Shown one piece after another: positions 8,686 to 19,450 of a stretch of DNA of 64,000 nucleotides. Every line of letters starts with the position of its first letter. Within the stretch, counting starts at the first letter, position 1. The notes beneath the pieces were generated by a model. It had not been told where the DNA came from and searched no databases. It saw only the letters and a program-made list of their open reading frames with translations. This stretch comes from Nitratireductor sp. B36 (GTDB lineage Bacteria > Pseudomonadota > Alphaproteobacteria > Rhizobiales > Rhizobiaceae): the NCBI RefSeq assembly GCF_020833685.1, contig NZ_JACKZY010000001.1, forward strand, positions 310,001-374,000, in the 5' to 3' direction. Position numbers and translations under genes: made by a program.

Positions 8686-8830
8686 CCTTCTCCCCGCGAG
8701 CGGGGAGAAGGTCCCGGCAGGGGGATGAGGGGCCGACGCCGCGCATGAAAATTTTTCCGTATTGTGGGTTCGCAGAACTTCGCGCCCGCCCCTCATCCTC
8801 ACCTTCTCCCCGCAAGCGGGGAGAAGGGGC
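8686..8830. repeat. mirrored pair of palindromic intergenic repeats
   Basis: Two near-identical palindromes with arms CCTTCTCCCCGC and GCGGGGAGAAGG lie at 8686-8711 and 8802-8827. Their flanks are also inverted relative to each other: GGGGATGAGGGGC follows the first and GCCCCTCATCC precedes the second, so the whole block is one large imperfect inverted repeat around about 8733-8787. Palindromes of this kind are scattered between genes in many rhizobial genomes. It occupies most of the 286-base gap between the purB terminator and the VOC gene; no gene is seen there. Confidence 0.8.
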
Positions 8831-8921
8831 CTCGAAGTCGGCGTCTGCAACAACTCCAGGAAAAACAGGAACCGGTTCTCCGCGCTTCAGCGAAAGCTGA
8901 ATGCTCCGGAACCGTGCGGCG

Positions 8922-9731
8922 TCAGTTTGACGGTGCGACCCGCACGACGGTGCCCCACGGGTCGGCGAATTCCTTCTCCGCCGTCGCATTCCTGCTCTTC
9001 AGCTCCAGCCAGGAAAGTCCGGTGCGGTTTGGATTGCGCTGGCCCGCCCCGGCGCTGCGCCAGCTGTTGGCGCCGATATGGTGGTGATAACCGCCCGTCG
9101 CCAGAAACACCGCCTGCGATCCATAGCGCGCCATCGTGTCGAAGCCCTGCGCCTCGTGCCACCAGGTTTCCGCCGTATTCGGATCGCCCACCCGCAGATG
9201 CACATGGCCGATGACGGTGTTTTCCGGCGCGCCCTGCCAGCCTTCGTCGCCATCCGCCAGGGTGGACAACAGGCTTGAGAAATCAAGCCGCTCGGTCGCC
9301 ATCGCAATGCCGTCCTCGTTTCTCGCCCAGCTTTCAGGAGCACGGTCGGCATAGATCTCAATGCCATTGCCCTCCGGGTCCGAAAGATAAAGCGCTTCAC
9401 TCACCAGATGGTCCGAAGCACCTTCAAGCCGCATGTTCCTGTCGCGCGCAAACAGTGCCCAGCGCGCCAGATCAGCCCGCTCCGGCAAAAGGAATGCCGT
9501 GTGGAATAGCCCTGCCTCGCGCGGATTATCCGGTTCGGCAGAGCGATCCTCGACGATCTCCACAAGCGTGCGACCGCCGACGCCCAGAGCAATCGCGCCA
9601 TCGTCGCTTTTCATTTCCTCAAGGCCCAGGATATCCGCATAAAATGCGGCCAACATCCGCGCATCGCGTGCTTTCAGGCCCACGCGGCCGATGCTCACCG
9701 GGGTGGTTGCGGCGAAGGGAAACCCATTCAT
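8922..9731 (-). CDS. VOC family protein (CatE-like extradiol dioxygenase/glyoxalase fold)
   Basis: A 269-residue protein with two vicinal-oxygen-chelate modules. Module 1 covers about 14-130 (SIGRVGLKARDARMLAAFY ... EALYLSDPEGNGIEIYADR) and module 2 about 165-265 (IGHVHLRVGDPNTAETWWH ... ATGGYHHHIGANSW). This two-module layout with the HHHIG segment resembles CatE/YfiE-type ring-cleavage dioxygenases. Substrate is not predictable. ATG at 9731 is chosen because GGAG lies about nine bases upstream and the VOC fold begins right after; the open frame extends 89 codons further without coding character. It is divergent from the RBBP9-type hydrolase gene. Confidence 0.82.
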   Translation of the reverse strand: MNGFPFAATTPVSIGRVGLKARDARMLAAFYADILGLEEMKSDDGAIALGVGGRTLVEIVEDRSAEPDNPREAGLFHTAFLLPERADLARWALFARDRNMRLEGASDHLVSEALYLSDPEGNGIEIYADRAPESWARNEDGIAMATERLDFSSLLSTLADGDEGWQGAPENTVIGHVHLRVGDPNTAETWWHEAQGFDTMARYGSQAVFLATGGYHHHIGANSWRSAGAGQRNPNRTGLSWLELKSRNATAEKEFADPWGTVVRVAPSN

Positions 9732-9951
9732 GGCAAAATCTCCATTAAAGTGGCAGCCGGCCATTTCCGCGGGCCACCTCGCGTTTGCCTGAAACTGGCG
9801 TGTCATCCTCACACGCACAAGCATGTGTCGGGAGAACACTTCGTTCACAGTTTCAATGCCAATAAAAAGCAACCGTTCGATGCAGATCAAAATCGCGCTT
9901 CCAACCGGCGAACGCTTGCATGCAACCGATACGATGGCTACATGGCCGGCC

Positions 9952-10500
9952 ATGAAAGCTTCCGACGCAGACATCCTCATCATCCCCGGATACACCAATT
10001 CGGGACCCGATCATTGGCAGACGCGGTGGCAGTCTCGTCTCTCCACGGCGCGGCGTGTCGAACAGGAAGCCTGGTCGAAGCCGGTGCGCGAAGACTGGGT
10101 CGCCAATGTCGCAAAAGCCGTCAATGAAGCGGAGAAGCCGGTTGTTCTGGTCGCACATTCGCTGGGTGTGGCCACCGCGGTGCAGGCGATTCCGGAATTC
10201 AGAAAACCCGTCGCCGGCGCATTCTTTGTTGCCCCGCCGGACGTCGCCAACAGCAGGATCAGACCGAAACACCTGATGACCTTCGGTCCCTATCCGCGCG
10301 ACCCGCTGCCCTTCCCGTCAATCACCATCGCCAGCCGAAACGACCATTTCTGTGCGTTTGACGTCGCAGAAGATATTGCAGCCGCGTGGGGATCGCTGTT
10401 TCTGGATGCAGGCGAATCGGGCCATATCAACGCCGAATCGGGCTTCGGCCCGTGGCCTGAGGGCTCCATGACCTTTGCCAAGTTCCTCCAGCAGCTTTGA
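9952..10500 (+). CDS. RBBP9/YdeN family alpha/beta hydrolase
   Basis: A protein of about 182 residues of the RBBP9/YdeN serine-hydrolase family. From ATG 9952: the family opening ILIIPGYTNSGPDHWQTRW (about 9-26), nucleophile elbow AHSLG with Ser70, acidic residue in ASRNDHF (Asp131) and catalytic His158 in ESGHIN. The physiological substrate of this family is unknown. The start is uncertain: ATG at 9934 would add six residues, and neither has a good ribosome binding site. It is convergent with the aldolase gene, whose stop lies six bases away. Confidence 0.82.
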   Translation: MKASDADILIIPGYTNSGPDHWQTRWQSRLSTARRVEQEAWSKPVREDWVANVAKAVNEAEKPVVLVAHSLGVATAVQAIPEFRKPVAGAFFVAPPDVANSRIRPKHLMTFGPYPRDPLPFPSITIASRNDHFCAFDVAEDIAAAWGSLFLDAGESGHINAESGFGPWPEGSMTFAKFLQQL

Positions 10501-10506
10501 TCGCTC

Positions 10507-11289
10507 TCAATCCTGAATGGAATCCCGCGCGGCCTGGAGCATCGCCGGAGCGCCCTGAGCCATATATGTCGCTTCTGATCCCATGGCGAACAGCCTGAAT
10601 CCCATGGCGTAGAACCGCCCGACAAGGCGTGGATCGACCACATAGATGGCCGCGTGTTTGCCGAGAGCCCGCGCCTTTTGAGCGATAGACGCAATCGCAG
10701 GCATCATTTCTTCAAGAGCCGGATCCACGGTCTTGCCGTTCGACCACGCGATGGAAAAATCCGAGGGGCCAACCAGCACACCGTCGATGCCGTCCACAGC
10801 CAGAATGTCGTCGAGCGCGGCAAGTGCCTGCCGGGTCTCTATCATGGCAAAGGCGACCGTGCCGGTATTGGCTGTTTCCAGCCATGTCTGCCCGTCGAAA
10901 GCGCCTTCACGCGGCATGGCGAAACTTGGCCCCCAGGACCGCAGCCCGACGGGCGGGTATTTCGTCGCGGCCGCGAAGGCGCGGGCGTCCTCAAGTGAGT
11001 TCACCATCGGGGCGATCACAGCCTCTGCGCCCATATCGAGCGCGCGACTTGCCATGTCGAAACGCCCCACGGGGATCCGCACCAGAGAATGTTTGTGATG
11101 CGAGCGGATGGCACTGATTCCACGCAGCACGCTGTCTTCGTGATGCCCCCCATGCTGCATATCCAGTGTCACCGCGCCGAAGTCCAGTCCGGCGACGAGC
11201 TCGACGGTTAGCGAATCGGGGATGGACGACCAGGCGGAGAAAACGCTCTCTCCTGCCTGCAGCCGGGTGGCCAGGGAGGGAACCGGCAA
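10507..11289 (-). CDS. HpcH/HpaI family aldolase
   Basis: A 260-residue class II (metal-dependent) aldolase of the HpcH/HpaI family, which cleaves or forms 4-hydroxy-2-oxo acids such as 2-keto-3-deoxy sugar acids. Visible features are the metal and substrate motifs VTLDMQHGGH (about 40-49), SLVRIPVG, AEAVIAPMVNS, FAMIETRQAL with the metal-binding Glu, and GVLVGPSDFSIAWSNG with the metal-binding Asp. The start is TTG at 11289; AAGG lies just upstream and no ATG or GTG is suitably placed. It follows the ATPase zeta-subunit gene by five bases. The exact substrate is not deducible. Confidence 0.87.
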   Translation of the reverse strand: MPVPSLATRLQAGESVFSAWSSIPDSLTVELVAGLDFGAVTLDMQHGGHHEDSVLRGISAIRSHHKHSLVRIPVGRFDMASRALDMGAEAVIAPMVNSLEDARAFAAATKYPPVGLRSWGPSFAMPREGAFDGQTWLETANTGTVAFAMIETRQALAALDDILAVDGIDGVLVGPSDFSIAWSNGKTVDPALEEMMPAIASIAQKARALGKHAAIYVVDPRLVGRFYAMGFRLFAMGSEATYMAQGAPAMLQAARDSIQD

Positions 11290-11294
11290 GCGCC

Positions 11295-11618
11295 TTACTC
11301 GCCGCTCTTGATTTGCTCGAGCGCAGTGGCGAGCAATTCGTCCATTGTACGGCGAATCTGATGATCCGATTGCTGGACCCCTGCCGCATCGAAATCCTTG
11401 CGAACCTTCCGGAACACATCGTCGTCCCCGGCTTCTTCGAAATCCGAGTTCATGACCTCGCGCGCATAGGCATCTGCCTCATCACCGCTCTTGCCCAGCT
11501 TTTCAGCGGCCCACAGGCCGAGCAGCTTGTTGCGGCGTGCCATGGCTTTGAACTTCTGGGTCTCGTCGTGAACAAACTTGTTCTCGAACGCGTCTTCACG
11601 ATCTTTCATATTGGCCAT
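11295..11618 (-). CDS. F1-ATPase zeta subunit (DUF1476), ATP-hydrolysis inhibitor
   Basis: A 107-residue protein matching the alphaproteobacterial ATPase inhibitor subunit zeta, which plugs the F1 motor against ATP hydrolysis in Paracoccus and relatives. The family sequence is clear: [54 protein letters not shown] and a C-terminal helix ending [20 protein letters not shown] at 11618 has GGAGGA eight bases upstream. It is divergent from purC across 271 bases and lies five bases upstream of the aldolase gene. Confidence 0.93.
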   Translation of the reverse strand: MANMKDREDAFENKFVHDETQKFKAMARRNKLLGLWAAEKLGKSGDEADAYAREVMNSDFEEAGDDDVFRKVRKDFDAAGVQQSDHQIRRTMDELLATALEQIKSGE

Positions 11619-11889
11619 CTCGCAATTCCTCCGGCTCGGGCATCGTGTGGCGATGCGGAAACATCTGGTTGAGAAGCAGAAACCAGATGCCCCGTCCCGG
11701 GTCAATACGCTCGTTTGGCTCATCCGTTCTTTGCCGGCGGGACACAAACTCGTTGGCTATGACGAATGGCAATTGTGGTATGAGTGGGTTTGCGCTAGAG
11801 ACCGCGTGAAACGATGCATCCATGAAACTGCCGCATTGCGGAACTTCCGCGCGAAGTTTCCCTGTCTAGGCAACGGACCAGGAAAAGCC

Positions 11890-12678
11890 ATGAACCGTCG
11901 TCGCCGCATTTATGAGGGCAAGGCCAAGATTCTTTATGAAGGCCCCGAGCCCGGCACCTTGATCCAGTTCTTCAAGGACGACGCCACCGCCTTTAACAAG
12001 AAGAAGCACGAGATTGTCGATGGCAAGGGTGTGCTCAACAACCGGATCTCGGAGTACATTTTCGAGCATCTGAACCGAATCGGCATCCCGACCCACTTCA
12101 TTCGCCGCCTCAACATGCGTGAGCAGCTGATCAAGGAAGTGGAGATCATTCCGCTCGAGATCGTGGTGCGCAATGTTGCAGCCGGCTCGCTCGCCAAGCG
12201 TCTGGGCATCGAGGAAGGCACGGTGCTGCCCCGTTCGATCATCGAGTTCTACTATAAGGCCGATGCGCTGGACGATCCCATGGTCTCCGAAGAGCACATC
12301 ACGGCCTTCGGTTGGGCCAGCCCCCAGGAGATCGACGACATGATGGCGCTCGCCATCCGCGTCAACGACTTCCTGACCGGCCTCTTCCTTGGCGTCGGCA
12401 TCCAGCTCGTCGACTTCAAGATGGAGTGCGGGCGTTTGTGGGAAAACGAGATGATGCGTGTGATCGTGGCGGATGAGATTTCGCCCGATTCCTGCCGCCT
12501 GTGGGACACCACCACGCAAGACAAGATGGACAAGGACCGTTTCCGCCGCGATATGGGCGGGCTGGTCGAGGCCTATCAGGAAGTCGCACGCCGTCTCGGC
12601 ATCATGAACGAGAACGAACCGCCGCGCGGCAATGGCCCGGTCCTCGTATCCTCCAAAGACAACAAGACGCGCCACTAG
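11890..12678 (+). CDS. purC: SAICAR synthetase PurC
   Basis: Phosphoribosylaminoimidazole-succinocarboxamide synthase joins CAIR and aspartate using ATP. The 262-residue product begins [22 protein letters not shown], the family N terminus with the ATP-binding EGKAK. It also has [39 protein letters not shown] and DFKMECGR followed by [14 protein letters not shown], the SAICAR-synthetase signatures. Longer upstream in-frame extension was rejected because homologous sequence starts at this ATG. First gene of the purC-purS-x-purQ run. Confidence 0.97.
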   Translation: MNRRRRIYEGKAKILYEGPEPGTLIQFFKDDATAFNKKKHEIVDGKGVLNNRISEYIFEHLNRIGIPTHFIRRLNMREQLIKEVEIIPLEIVVRNVAAGSLAKRLGIEEGTVLPRSIIEFYYKADALDDPMVSEEHITAFGWASPQEIDDMMALAIRVNDFLTGLFLGVGIQLVDFKMECGRLWENEMMRVIVADEISPDSCRLWDTTTQDKMDKDRFRRDMGGLVEAYQEVARRLGIMNENEPPRGNGPVLVSSKDNKTRH

Positions 12679-12708
12679 GCCGTTTCAGGACATGCAGGGA
12701 GCAGCAAA

Positions 12709-12951
12709 GTGATCAAGGCCCGCGTCACCGTGACGTTGAAGAACGGCGTTCTGGACCCGCAGGGAAAGGCCATCGAAGGCGCGCTCGACGCGCTCGGTTT
12801 TTCCGGTGTCGGTTCGGTGCGCCAGGGCAAGGTCTTCGATCTGGAGCTCGAGGGTTCCGACAAGGCCAAGGCCGAGAGCGACCTCAATGCCATGTGCGAA
12901 AAGCTTCTGGCGAACACAGTGATTGAGGACTACACTGTCTCTGTTACCTGA
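12709..12951 (+). CDS. purS: PurS subunit of FGAM synthase
   Basis: An 80-residue small subunit of formylglycinamidine ribonucleotide synthase, which bridges PurL and the PurQ glutaminase. Sequence IKARVTVTLKNGVLDPQGKAIEGALDALG and VRQGKVFDLELEG is diagnostic. The start is GTG at 12709 with AGGGAGC upstream. It lies 30 bases after purC. Its presence agrees with a small-type PurL (733 residues) that cannot work alone. Confidence 0.95.
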   Translation: MIKARVTVTLKNGVLDPQGKAIEGALDALGFSGVGSVRQGKVFDLELEGSDKAKAESDLNAMCEKLLANTVIEDYTVSVT

Positions 12952-12971
12952 GGTTGTGGAGAAAGACTGTC

Positions 12972-13247
12972 ATGGGCGACGTCACCAACGAGCTGCTTTA
13001 TGAAGTTCTCAAGAGCATGCAGGGTCGCCTGGACAAACTTGAAGCCGGTCAATCGGAGATCCGTCAGGAGCTAATCTCCATCCGGGGGCATATGATTGCG
13101 ATCCAGCAGGATACCCACAACATCTACGGTATGCTTGGTCGTCATGATGATCGCCTCGAACGCATAGAACGCCGCCTCGAGCTCCGCGAATTGGCCCAAG
13201 GCCCTCAGAAACCGTACGATCCCAGCCCAAGCGATCAGAACCCATGA
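12972..13247 (+). CDS. small coiled-coil protein inside the pur operon
   Basis: A protein of about 91 residues, [20 protein letters not shown]..., predicted to be an almost continuous amphipathic helix with a heptad pattern ([19 protein letters not shown], then [14 protein letters not shown]), ending in a Pro-rich tail. Such short helical proteins occur widely in proteobacteria, with no firm function. The ATG at 12972 is preferred over a codon at 12954 because the conserved-looking [13 protein letters not shown] begins here and GGAG lies upstream. Its TGA overlaps the purQ ATG in ATGA, so it is co-translated with FGAM synthase subunits. A role in that complex is possible but unproven. Confidence 0.7.
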   Translation: MGDVTNELLYEVLKSMQGRLDKLEAGQSEIRQELISIRGHMIAIQQDTHNIYGMLGRHDDRLERIERRLELRELAQGPQKPYDPSPSDQNP

Positions 13248-13912
13248 AATCAGCCATCATCCAGCTTCCCGGCCTCAATCGCGACCGCGACATGATTGCC
13301 GCGCTTACCAGGATTTCCGGAAAAGCGCCGATCACCGTCTGGCAGACGGAGACCGAGCTTCCCGATGTCGACCTGGTGGTCATTCCCGGCGGCTTCTCCT
13401 ATGGCGACTATCTGCGCTGTGGCGCAATCGCCGCGCGCATGCCGGTCATGCAGGCCGTGGCCGAGAAGGCTCGCAAGGGCGTTCTCGTCATGGGCGTGTG
13501 CAACGGGTTTCAGGTTCTGCTTGAGATGGGCCTCCTGCCCGGCGCGCTCATGCGCAACGCCTCATTGAAATTCGTGTGCCGCGAGGTCAAGCTCGAAGTG
13601 ACCAACGCCAACACCGCCTTCACGCGCAGCTATGCGCAGGGCCAGATCATTCGCTGCCCCGTGGCCCATCATGATGGCAATTATTTCGCCGATGATGAAA
13701 TATTGAAACGGATCGAGGGTGAAGGCCAGGTTGCGTTCCGCTATGCCGAAGGCACCAATCCCAATGGCTCTGTGAACGACATTGCCGGCATTGTCAGCGA
13801 CAGCGGCAACGTGCTCGGCATGATGCCGCATCCCGAAAACCTCATCGAGGCCGCCCATGGTGGCGATGACGGGCGCGCGCTCTTTGCCGGTCTTCTTGGA
13901 AAGGCTGCCTGA
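13244..13912 (+). CDS. purQ: PurQ glutaminase subunit of FGAM synthase
   Basis: A 222-residue class I glutamine amidotransferase that supplies ammonia to PurL. The catalytic triad is visible: Cys86 in [11 protein letters not shown], and His196 and Glu198 in [11 protein letters not shown]. The N terminus [16 protein letters not shown] and [18 protein letters not shown] are PurQ-specific. It begins in ATGA overlap with the coiled-coil gene, and its TGA overlaps the ATG of a lipoprotein gene (TGATG), so three consecutive genes appear translationally coupled. Confidence 0.97.
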   Translation: MKSAIIQLPGLNRDRDMIAALTRISGKAPITVWQTETELPDVDLVVIPGGFSYGDYLRCGAIAARMPVMQAVAEKARKGVLVMGVCNGFQVLLEMGLLPGALMRNASLKFVCREVKLEVTNANTAFTRSYAQGQIIRCPVAHHDGNYFADDEILKRIEGEGQVAFRYAEGTNPNGSVNDIAGIVSDSGNVLGMMPHPENLIEAAHGGDDGRALFAGLLGKAA

Positions 13913-14352
13913 TGGGCTATGCCGGCCATTCCGGCTTAAACCTGCGACGCTTCGCTCGCTGTGCTACCGGCGCGGTGTCTATAACAGCGCTGCTTCTGTT
14001 GTCAGCATGCCAGACAGAACCTGTGGGTGGCGCTCTCAACCTTGAGGTCGATGCGTCGACCCCTGTGGCCGCTCTGCAGAAGATCAACAGCATTGGTGCA
14101 AAGTGCTGGATGCGGTCGGGCGATCGCCGCTTCCGTGATCTTCATATGATTCCGGAGCTCGATACGCGCGTCGGGCGGCCACGGCTCCTGATCATGCGCA
14201 GCAAAAATCCACAGGGGCTGCCTTTGCTTGTCATCGAAGCAACAGGTTCTCCGACAACGATTTCGACCTACGGCCCCCTGGCGTCGTCACAGACGGGTGC
14301 AAGGATCAACGCTGATATCATGCGCTGGTCTGGTGGAGCGTCCGACTGCTGA
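13912..14352 (+). CDS. hypothetical lipoprotein
   Basis: A 146-residue protein with a signal sequence and lipobox: hydrophobic stretch VSITALLLLSAC, with Cys33 as the lipidated residue. The mature part (QTEPVGGALNLEVDASTPVAALQKI, in two blocks) shows no family I recognise; it ends GGASDC, a second pair of cysteine-bearing features with AKCWMRSG. Its ATG overlaps the purQ stop, but the product is presumably outer-membrane or periplasmic and unrelated to purine synthesis. The gene is followed by 255 bases without a gene. Confidence 0.65.
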   Translation: MGYAGHSGLNLRRFARCATGAVSITALLLLSACQTEPVGGALNLEVDASTPVAALQKINSIGAKCWMRSGDRRFRDLHMIPELDTRVGRPRLLIMRSKNPQGLPLLVIEATGSPTTISTYGPLASSQTGARINADIMRWSGGASDC

Positions 14353-14607
14353 GCAGCAAAATCGCTTGAGCGAAATTGACGTACCCCACTCCCACATGCA
14401 TTCCCTTGGCGAACGCATTCCCTTGGCGATATGGAATTGTTGCGGGATATCGCGTCAGGACAATACGACCGGATTTGTTGCACAGCGTGGTCGCGCGTTG
14501 CCCTTTCGGGATCCAGCCCGTTCTCACGACAATTGCTTTAGGCCTAAACTTTAAATTTAGATTCTCGGACTAATGCAAGCCTCGCAACACGGCCCAGGGG
14601 AACCCGC

Positions 14608-15246
14608 ATGACGAAAATCCTGAACATCGCCGGCCTCGTGGTCGGCTTGCTTGCTCTTGTCGTGCAATTCACCTTGACCATACCGGCTTCCATGGAAGCG
14701 GGTCGCAGCCTCATTGGCTCCATCATCTACTACTTCTCGTATTTCACGATCCTGACCAACATTCTGGTGGTTTTCGTCCACATGGCTGCTTTGTCCAAAG
14801 CTCCTCGCTTCTTCACACAGGCCTGGGTGCGTGCCGGCGTCGCGGTGGCAATTTCGGTGGTCAGTCTGGTCTACTGGCTGCTTCTGTCGGCGATCTGGCA
14901 GCCACAAGGCCTGTTCCTTGTGTGCGACATCGCGCTACACTACTTTGCGCCGGCGCTCTATCTCGTCTGGTGGTTGGTGGCTGGTACGGATGGCAGCCTT
15001 TCCTGGCGCCACCTACCGCTTTGGCTCGCTTACCCGCTCCTCTATGTGATCTTTCTACTCGTGCGCGCGCCCATCGCGGGTGAGATCCCCTATTACTTTC
15101 TGGATGCACGGTTGAACGGATGGCCGAGCGTGCTCGTTTACTCTGCCGCCATTCTCGTCACATTTGCGTTTCTCGGACGCGTTGCCATGCTGGCAGATCG
15201 CCTTATAGCGAGCGGAAAACCCTCTCGCGCCAACGCCTCTGTCTAG
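14608..15246 (+). CDS. Pr6Pr family membrane protein
   Basis: A 212-residue polytopic membrane protein with about six hydrophobic helices. The pattern fits the Pr6Pr/FAR-17a-like family: IIYYFSYFTILTNILVVFVH near residues 40-59, then LVCDIALHYFAPALYLVWWL and the loop LPLWLAYPLLYVIFLLVR. The short FTILTN, LHY and YP motifs are those usually conserved. Function is unknown. The ATG has GGGGAACCCGC upstream. It stands alone between the lipoprotein gene and the convergent DUF1127 gene. Confidence 0.75.
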   Translation: MTKILNIAGLVVGLLALVVQFTLTIPASMEAGRSLIGSIIYYFSYFTILTNILVVFVHMAALSKAPRFFTQAWVRAGVAVAISVVSLVYWLLLSAIWQPQGLFLVCDIALHYFAPALYLVWWLVAGTDGSLSWRHLPLWLAYPLLYVIFLLVRAPIAGEIPYYFLDARLNGWPSVLVYSAAILVTFAFLGRVAMLADRLIASGKPSRANASV

Positions 15247-15363
15247 AGACAGACAGCACCAAAACCTTCATCAACCTCGCCCTCTTCTCGGCTATTGGAA
15301 AGGCGTTTCGATAGCTACCGGCGTGCTCACACTTCACTCTCGAGGGACGCGAAAGCAGTCTGC

Positions 15364-15591
15364 TCAACTCCAGAACGATCTCAGCCCTTCGCGACGGGCC
15401 TCTTCCCGCGAGATGCCTATATCCCGCAATTGATCATCTGTAAGGTCGTACAAGGCCAGCCTGCTGCGACGTTTGCTGAGCGCGGCATTGATCCATTCCA
15501 GCGCGGAACGAAGCCCAACCCCATACATCCTCTTCGCGGGCCCAGGCGTCGCCGGCTCGCATCTTTTGCCGATTGTCTTGATTGCGTCCAT
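15364..15591 (-). CDS. DUF1127 domain protein
   Basis: A 75-residue basic protein with a C-terminal DUF1127 (YjiS-like) domain: ALSKRRSRLALYDLTDDQL followed by RDIGISREEARREG (about 36-70). Short DUF1127 proteins in alphaproteobacteria have been linked to RNA metabolism and to phosphate or carbon physiology. The gene is divergent from a MocR regulator, with only about 80 bases between the start codons, so the regulator is a good candidate to control it. Start ATG at 15591 fits a GGAG-type site. Confidence 0.8.
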   Translation of the reverse strand: MDAIKTIGKRCEPATPGPAKRMYGVGLRSALEWINAALSKRRSRLALYDLTDDQLRDIGISREEARREGLRSFWS

Positions 15592-15672
15592 TGTATCACT
15601 CCTCGTTTCATATTGGAGCGATTGAACCTATGCATTGACTCAAATATCGGAGCAATATACATAATTGTCACC

Positions 15673-17085
15673 ATGACAAATTGGCTCCCTAACCTTCATC
15701 GCGGATCCGGCCCGCTTTATGTGCGACTGGCCGACCAGATCGAACGCGATATTGAGAATGGCACGCTCCCGCCCGGAACCAAGCTGCCGCCGCAGCGCAA
15801 TCTTGCTTACGATGTTGGCGTCACAATCGGCACGGTAAGTCGGGCTTATACGCTCGTCCGACAACGTGGACTCGTGTCGGGAGAGGTAGGGCGCGGCACC
15901 TATGTTCTAGAGCGTATACGCAGCGCCCGCTCGACGGATGCGCAAGCACAACCCTTCGGAGGCACACGGGCAACCGTGCCGGAACCCGGCAAGACCCGAA
16001 TGGATTCGACTGCTGCACCCAATGTTGGCCAAGCGCAAATTCTCACTCATATCGCGGAACGAATCGCTCGCGAACATCCTTCTGATGTCGCCAGTTACAC
16101 GCGCGCGCTCCCTACGCGGTGGCTTGAGGCAGGGAGCCAGTGGCTCGCGCGTGGCGATTGGCGCCCGCAGCCGGGCTCCATTGTCCCCACACTCGGCGGT
16201 CATGCCGGCATACTCGCGGTCATTGCTGCCATGACCGTGCCAGGTGACCGGATCGCTTTCGAGGAATGCACCTATTCGCATGTCGCCCGCAGCGCCACCG
16301 TGATCGGTCGCCGTCTGCTTTCGGTCGCCATCGATGACGAAGGCATGGTGCCGGAGGATTTTGAACGGGTTTGCGCCCAGCAACATCCCCGCATGGTGTT
16401 TCTGGTTCCCTCGCTCCACAATCCGACACTTGCGACGATGCCCGAAGCGCGCCGGCATGCCATTGTGGAGATTGCCAAGATTCACAATGTCTGGCTGATC
16501 GAGGATAATATCTACGGCGCGCTTCTTGAGGAGACGCCGCCCCTGTTTGCGTCACTGGCGCCTGAGCGCACATTCCACGTCGGCAGCCTGTCCAAATCGG
16601 TGGCGGCAGGTGTGCGCGGCGGTTGGGTGGCCAGCCCCCTACCCTATGTTTCGCGTGTGCTTACCGCGCACAAAATGATCACCGGCGGCATTCCTTTTCT
16701 GCTTGCCGAATTGGCCGCCCAGCTGGTGCTTTCCGAAGAAGCCGCAAGCATTCATGCCCGCGTGCGCGCGGAGATCGCAGCCCGGCAGGCGATTGCCGCA
16801 TCCGTCCTTGCCGGGAAAGATTTCGCCTCTCACCCCGATGCACCCTTTCTGTGGCTGAAACTGCCCGAACCATGGCTTTCCAGCACCTTCAAACAGGCCG
16901 CCATGGAGGAAGGTGTCCTGGTTGACGACGAGGACGAGTTCAAGGTCGGCCGGGGCGGCACCCCACTCCACCGTGCCCGCATCGCTTTCACCGTTCCGGA
17001 AAGCCGGGAGACAGTGACACGAGGACTGAAGAAGCTCAGAAGTCTTCTGGACAATCCGATCAGCGGGTTTGACAATTACGGTTGA
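15673..17085 (+). CDS. MocR-type GntR/aminotransferase-like transcriptional regulator
   Basis: A 470-residue MocR/PdxR-family regulator. An N-terminal GntR winged helix (about 14-80, YVRLADQIERDIENGTLPPG, QRNLAYDVGVTIGTVSRAY) is joined by a linker (about 80-120) to a fold-type I aminotransferase-like domain. The PLP-binding lysine is Lys308 in GSLSKSVAAGVRGG, and PSLHNPTLATMP and EDNIYGAL are the PLP-contact motifs. Such regulators sense PLP or amino compounds. The ATG at 15673 starts the HTH; longer in-frame sequence upstream would run through the promoter of the divergent DUF1127 gene and was rejected. It precedes purL by 98 bases. Confidence 0.87.
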   Translation: MTNWLPNLHRGSGPLYVRLADQIERDIENGTLPPGTKLPPQRNLAYDVGVTIGTVSRAYTLVRQRGLVSGEVGRGTYVLERIRSARSTDAQAQPFGGTRATVPEPGKTRMDSTAAPNVGQAQILTHIAERIAREHPSDVASYTRALPTRWLEAGSQWLARGDWRPQPGSIVPTLGGHAGILAVIAAMTVPGDRIAFEECTYSHVARSATVIGRRLLSVAIDDEGMVPEDFERVCAQQHPRMVFLVPSLHNPTLATMPEARRHAIVEIAKIHNVWLIEDNIYGALLEETPPLFASLAPERTFHVGSLSKSVAAGVRGGWVASPLPYVSRVLTAHKMITGGIPFLLAELAAQLVLSEEAASIHARVRAEIAARQAIAASVLAGKDFASHPDAPFLWLKLPEPWLSSTFKQAAMEEGVLVDDEDEFKVGRGGTPLHRARIAFTVPESRETVTRGLKKLRSLLDNPISGFDNYG

Positions 17086-17183
17086 TGAAAACCGGCAAAG
17101 GGAAGTGGATTATCCGCGCGCAATACTGTACCGCAGGCGCGAGATAGCCTAAGCAACCCCTTTGCAGGGACCATGCCGACCAC

Positions 17184-19385
<2,202 letters not shown>

Positions 19386-19450
19386 CAAGGGCCTGTCAGC
19401 GCGCCTTCGCTCCTGCTAGATTCAGGTAAAATTCGGCCGGAGGCGCGCCG

